Assembly: GCA_963377175.1 (NCBI GenBank)
Contig: CAUJNA010000462.1
Coordinates: forward strand, 1-64,000
Direction of reading: 5' to 3'
DNA length: 64,000 nt
Source: Effrenium voratum
Lineage: Eukaryota > Sar > Dinophyceae > Suessiales > Symbiodiniaceae
Shown: one piece after another, positions 61,000 through 64,000 of the stretch
How positions within the stretch are numbered: the first letter of the stretch is position 1
Layout: every line of letters begins with the position of its first letter
Made by a program: the position numbers and the translations under genes
The notes under the pieces: generated by a model
What the model saw: only the letters and a program-made list of their open reading frames with translations
Told to the model about the DNA's origin: nothing
The model's database searches: none

Positions 61000-63900
61000 G
61001 GCGCTTATGTTTGCCTTGTTTGGTTGTTGGTTTAAAGGGAAGGAAAAGCACGCCTTTAATCGCCACTAGAGACAAAGCCAAATGGTGTCCTCAAATAGGG
61101 GGGCCTTTTGGAAACCTGAAAAGATGCATTGAAAGCCCAAAAAACCAAAGGGAAACCCTGAGAAGTCCAAAGAGACCTGAAATGCGACCACTTTTCTCGG
61201 CCCTGATGTTGAAGAAAAGGCCGGAAAGCTCCCTTATTTCAGGGCACACCCAAATCAGGATGCCGTTTGGTTCCTGAAGGTCGCGTGGACGAAACATCGA
61301 CGGGAAGCTGGGTTTCAGCAAGAATTGGTCTTGTCTCTTTCAATCTGATTATCCCGAACGCCCATTGGCATGTCGCTATCTGTTCCCCAAGATCTAGATT
61401 CCGAGGCTGCCCTGTAGACTCTAGACCTCGCATCACCCCCGGGCGCAAGCCGACAAGCTAGCCTCTCAATATCCCTCTCGGGTCTTGGGCTGTTGAGAGT
61501 CAGAAACACTGAAGTGACAGCATCTCCGATTCTCAGGCTGCTTCAGAAAGAGAGAAACATGCCGCATAACAGCCGGAACCGAGAACTGGACATCTGGGGT
61601 TTCCCTTCTTAAAAGCAGCCCCAAAAAGGGCACCCAAAACAAAGAGCCTTGCCCTCGCTCGGCGACACGAAGCACTGCTGCAGCATCCAAGCGCCGCAGA
61701 GGCAGGCCTCTGCAAATCCCCGAACGGGATCTTGTTGGCTCCCAGTTGAGCCGCACCTGTTGACTGAAACTGTCCCTTACTGTGTCCTTCATCTACCTGG
61801 GTTTGGATTGTGGCCAAAAGAGGGCTCCCCAACTCTGACGGTCGGACGACTTCGGACATGCGAAAGACTAGAAAACGATGAAGCAAGTGGAGCTGCATGG
61901 GTTTGGCCACAGAAGAGTGTGACGTACCCTAGTGGCGTAGCCCAAACACAGCGTTGATTAGACAGGCGGCTTTTGTGGTTTGCAACTTCAGGGATGCACC
62001 ATCAGTACATAACAAGAGTCCTTAAACCGTTTTTCGTTGGCATGGGATTGTTGCCTTCAGTTCTTGACCCTGATGAGACCAAGCTCCAGGCCGCAATCAG
62101 CATCAAAGCACTTGACCTCAAAGGCATGACAGATTCTGTCATCCCCGGGGCGTCCTGATGTACGGGCCAAGATGGGTAGGTAGTCCCCTCAAATGTTTAG
62201 TTTCCTTTTTGTTCCCTTTGAAATACTGAAGAAAGGGTCCACCATTTGGAGAAACTCCCGAATAGGTTCTTTTTGCCATTTCATTGTCACGCAATTGCAC
62301 GTCGAACTGCTGGGCTGCCGGCCGACGGGCCGCCATCGTGTCCTCCCTTTCTGTTCGTGGCGATGGGCAGACTTTCTGCTTGAGCTTGCTGCGCGGCCAG
62401 TGATGAAGGGTCAAAGTGTGATGAAGAAAAGCCTCTCAAGATCTTCGAGGTAGCTATAGGTGCAGCTGGCAAAGCCTAGCATTTTGAGAAAGCCGCTGCA
62501 AAGCGCAAGGAAACGTCCCTCGATTGCCCTTGGAATGTTCAGCTGGCATTGACTTGTGCTGGCCGTGGTGTCCAGATTTGTTGGAGTGCTTATCATTTGC
62601 TTCGGACCTTTTCCCGAATTCTCCTCTGTAGCAAGGAGCGGAAAAATCACATGATGTTGCTGCTTTCCTTTAGATGTTCAAGCAGCTGGAAGTTGATTGA
62701 GGGTGATGGGTTGAAGGTTGCAGGTTCAGGGTTGGCTTGTTTGTCATGGGGTATGCAATGGGTTCAGGGTGACTGTTGCTTGAAAATCTTTAAGACTGGG
62801 CTAAGGCTTGGTTTCAGGTTGGTTTTGGGTGGGGTGAAAGCGATGATCCTCTCCAATGCGACGGCTCGGAGGGGAATCGGGAAGCCAGACACAGAAGCCA
62901 CAAGAGCCCGAGATGCCAAGCTGATTCCGAGAACCGGGAAAGCCAACTGCAAATGCAGGATATGAGGCAGTTGCCCTTTTGCTTTAAGAACAGCGTGCGG
63001 GTACAAGCCAAGGCATTGGATTTCAATCAGTCTCAAAAAGTGCAGTCTGATACTCGCTTGACCCTCTCCGGCCGAGAACCTGTTTGCAGCACAAGCCCAT
63101 GAATCCCGCTTGCAACGCCCAAACAAAAATCCGCTCGCCAATTTGAGCCTTCGGGTGGGCACTGCTCAATGTACACTCGCCTCCAAACCTGTTGTCTGGA
63201 GTGCAAGGGTCCCTCGGGTTCCTCTCCGCGTCCTTCCGTGAGCCAAAGATCAGCAACTGATCAAAAGACGCAAGACATCGGATCTCAGTCGTCCAGGATC
63301 TCGACCTCCACTACACGCACCTGGGCCGCAAGTAGCGCTGGTTGATTCGGCCGCATACCCCCGCCCTTCCACCCCAAACTACCCAGGCGACATAGACTTT
63401 ACAGCTCATGATGTTGCCGCACATTTTATTCCCTGTGCCCGGCTCCGCCTTGAAGCCCAACCACGGTAGAGGGACGCTTTGTCTCGACAATGGAAATCGC
63501 ATTTTGTCCCTGTCAGCCGCCCCTCATTTTGGGAGACTCATACGGTCCAAGTAGGGAACCCCAATATGGTAGATTCTCTTTGAAAGCCCTTTAACCCACC
63601 CCACACACACAGATCAATGTGGTCCCCTTCGGCCGGCACCCCACAGATCCGTCAGTTTTTCGCCAGGGCGCCGGGGACCGCGAGCGTGAGCGGGGCTTTT
63701 GCGAAGCACCCAGAGGGCGGAGCGGACCATCCTGACCAACTCATGCCAACTCCTTCTGTTTCCTTAAACGACTTTGGGGCCATACCCCGACATGGAAGAA
63801 ACGCAGCCTCTTGCCTGCTGTGTTGACACTGAGCCCGAAGTCTTCTTCAAGGCTCTACGATTCTTTTCAGAACAATCTTCTTGGTCTGATTCAATGTGAA

Positions 63901-64000
63901 GCAAAACTCAAGAGAAAGGACACGCGCTTCAAATTGAGTTCCTTCACCCGTTCTTGCGTCATAGCATCATAAGCCCAGCAGCCGCTCATCATAATATTTT
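61000..64000. other. No gene recognised in the last 3 kb
   Basis: Sequence of moderate GC with short open frames on both strands. TTCATCTACC(T/C)(G/A)GGTTT(G/T)GATTGTGGC occurs at about 61786 and 58930, another dispersed repeat. A short Arg/Ser-rich minus-strand stretch (PRSRSRSPAPWRKTDGS) near 63,650-63,720 could be an exon but has no support beyond its composition. Confidence 0.45.

Noticed and set aside
1..64000. CRISPR arrays
   Set aside because: Tandem repeats here have no unique spacers and the DNA is eukaryotic.
1..64000. Relict spliced-leader sequences to confirm a dinoflagellate
   Set aside because: I looked for the conserved TTTTGGCTCAAG end and found no convincing copy.

Overview
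The window looks like nuclear DNA of a eukaryotic microalga, most likely a dinoflagellate. The evidence is the high GC content, a multi-exon ankyrin-type gene whose introns use GC as well as GT donors after AG, a degenerate CCCTAAA telomere-like array, abundant minisatellites, and integrated polinton-like virus (PLV) DNA. It is a draft assembly with one 100-N gap (49586-49685). No spliced-leader relict was found, so the assignment is inference.

Positions 1 to about 49,585 are a stack of nested PLV insertions. Element E1 (1873-27718) has terminal inverted repeats beginning CTCTCTCTG and a perfect 7-bp target duplication, GGTCGCG. It carries a packaging ATPase, penton-like minor capsid protein, AT-hook protein, two hypothetical genes, a double-jelly-roll major capsid protein, a C5 DNA methyltransferase, an HNH-PolB-SF1 helicase replicase and an SSB-like protein. 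It then has 3.6 kb of hairpin-rich satellites, a CR-type (Crinkler/RHS) NTPase-nuclease gene, and a second ATPase inside the right 1.49-kb inverted repeat. E1 interrupts a small gene of an older virus, PLV-B; the reading frame resumes across the insertion. To the right lies the PLV-B fibre gene (about 27.86-31.46 kb, minus strand).

Between 31763 and 47875 two inverted arms (X), holding a tRNA-like sequence and an 18S-rRNA/tRNA chimera, bracket pieces of a third virus, PLV-C. The PLV-C replicase is split by a second, smaller copy of the E1 family, E2 (33921-46265, target duplication CCTTGGG). E2 keeps an ATPase fragment, an SSB-like fragment, a second and different CR-type gene with an upstream SAM domain, and a fibre fragment. 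E1 and E2 share a 5-kb direct repeat (about 16.49-21.46 and 35.57-40.64 kb) just upstream of their CR genes. Beyond X, minus-strand genes for an N6-adenine methyltransferase and a zinc-repeat/PD-(D/E)xK nuclease sit side by side and may be a viral restriction-modification pair.

Most virus genes carry frameshifts, so the insertions look like decaying endogenous copies. The two CR-type NTPase-nuclease frames are the longest intact ones.

From about 49.7 kb the sequence changes: a 1.3-kb CCCTTGCTTT satellite, three copies of a palindromic 80-bp repeat, and then (52.6-61 kb) short GC-rich exons on the minus strand of an ankyrin-repeat-like host gene separated by long, repeat-rich introns. I see no gene in the last 3 kb.
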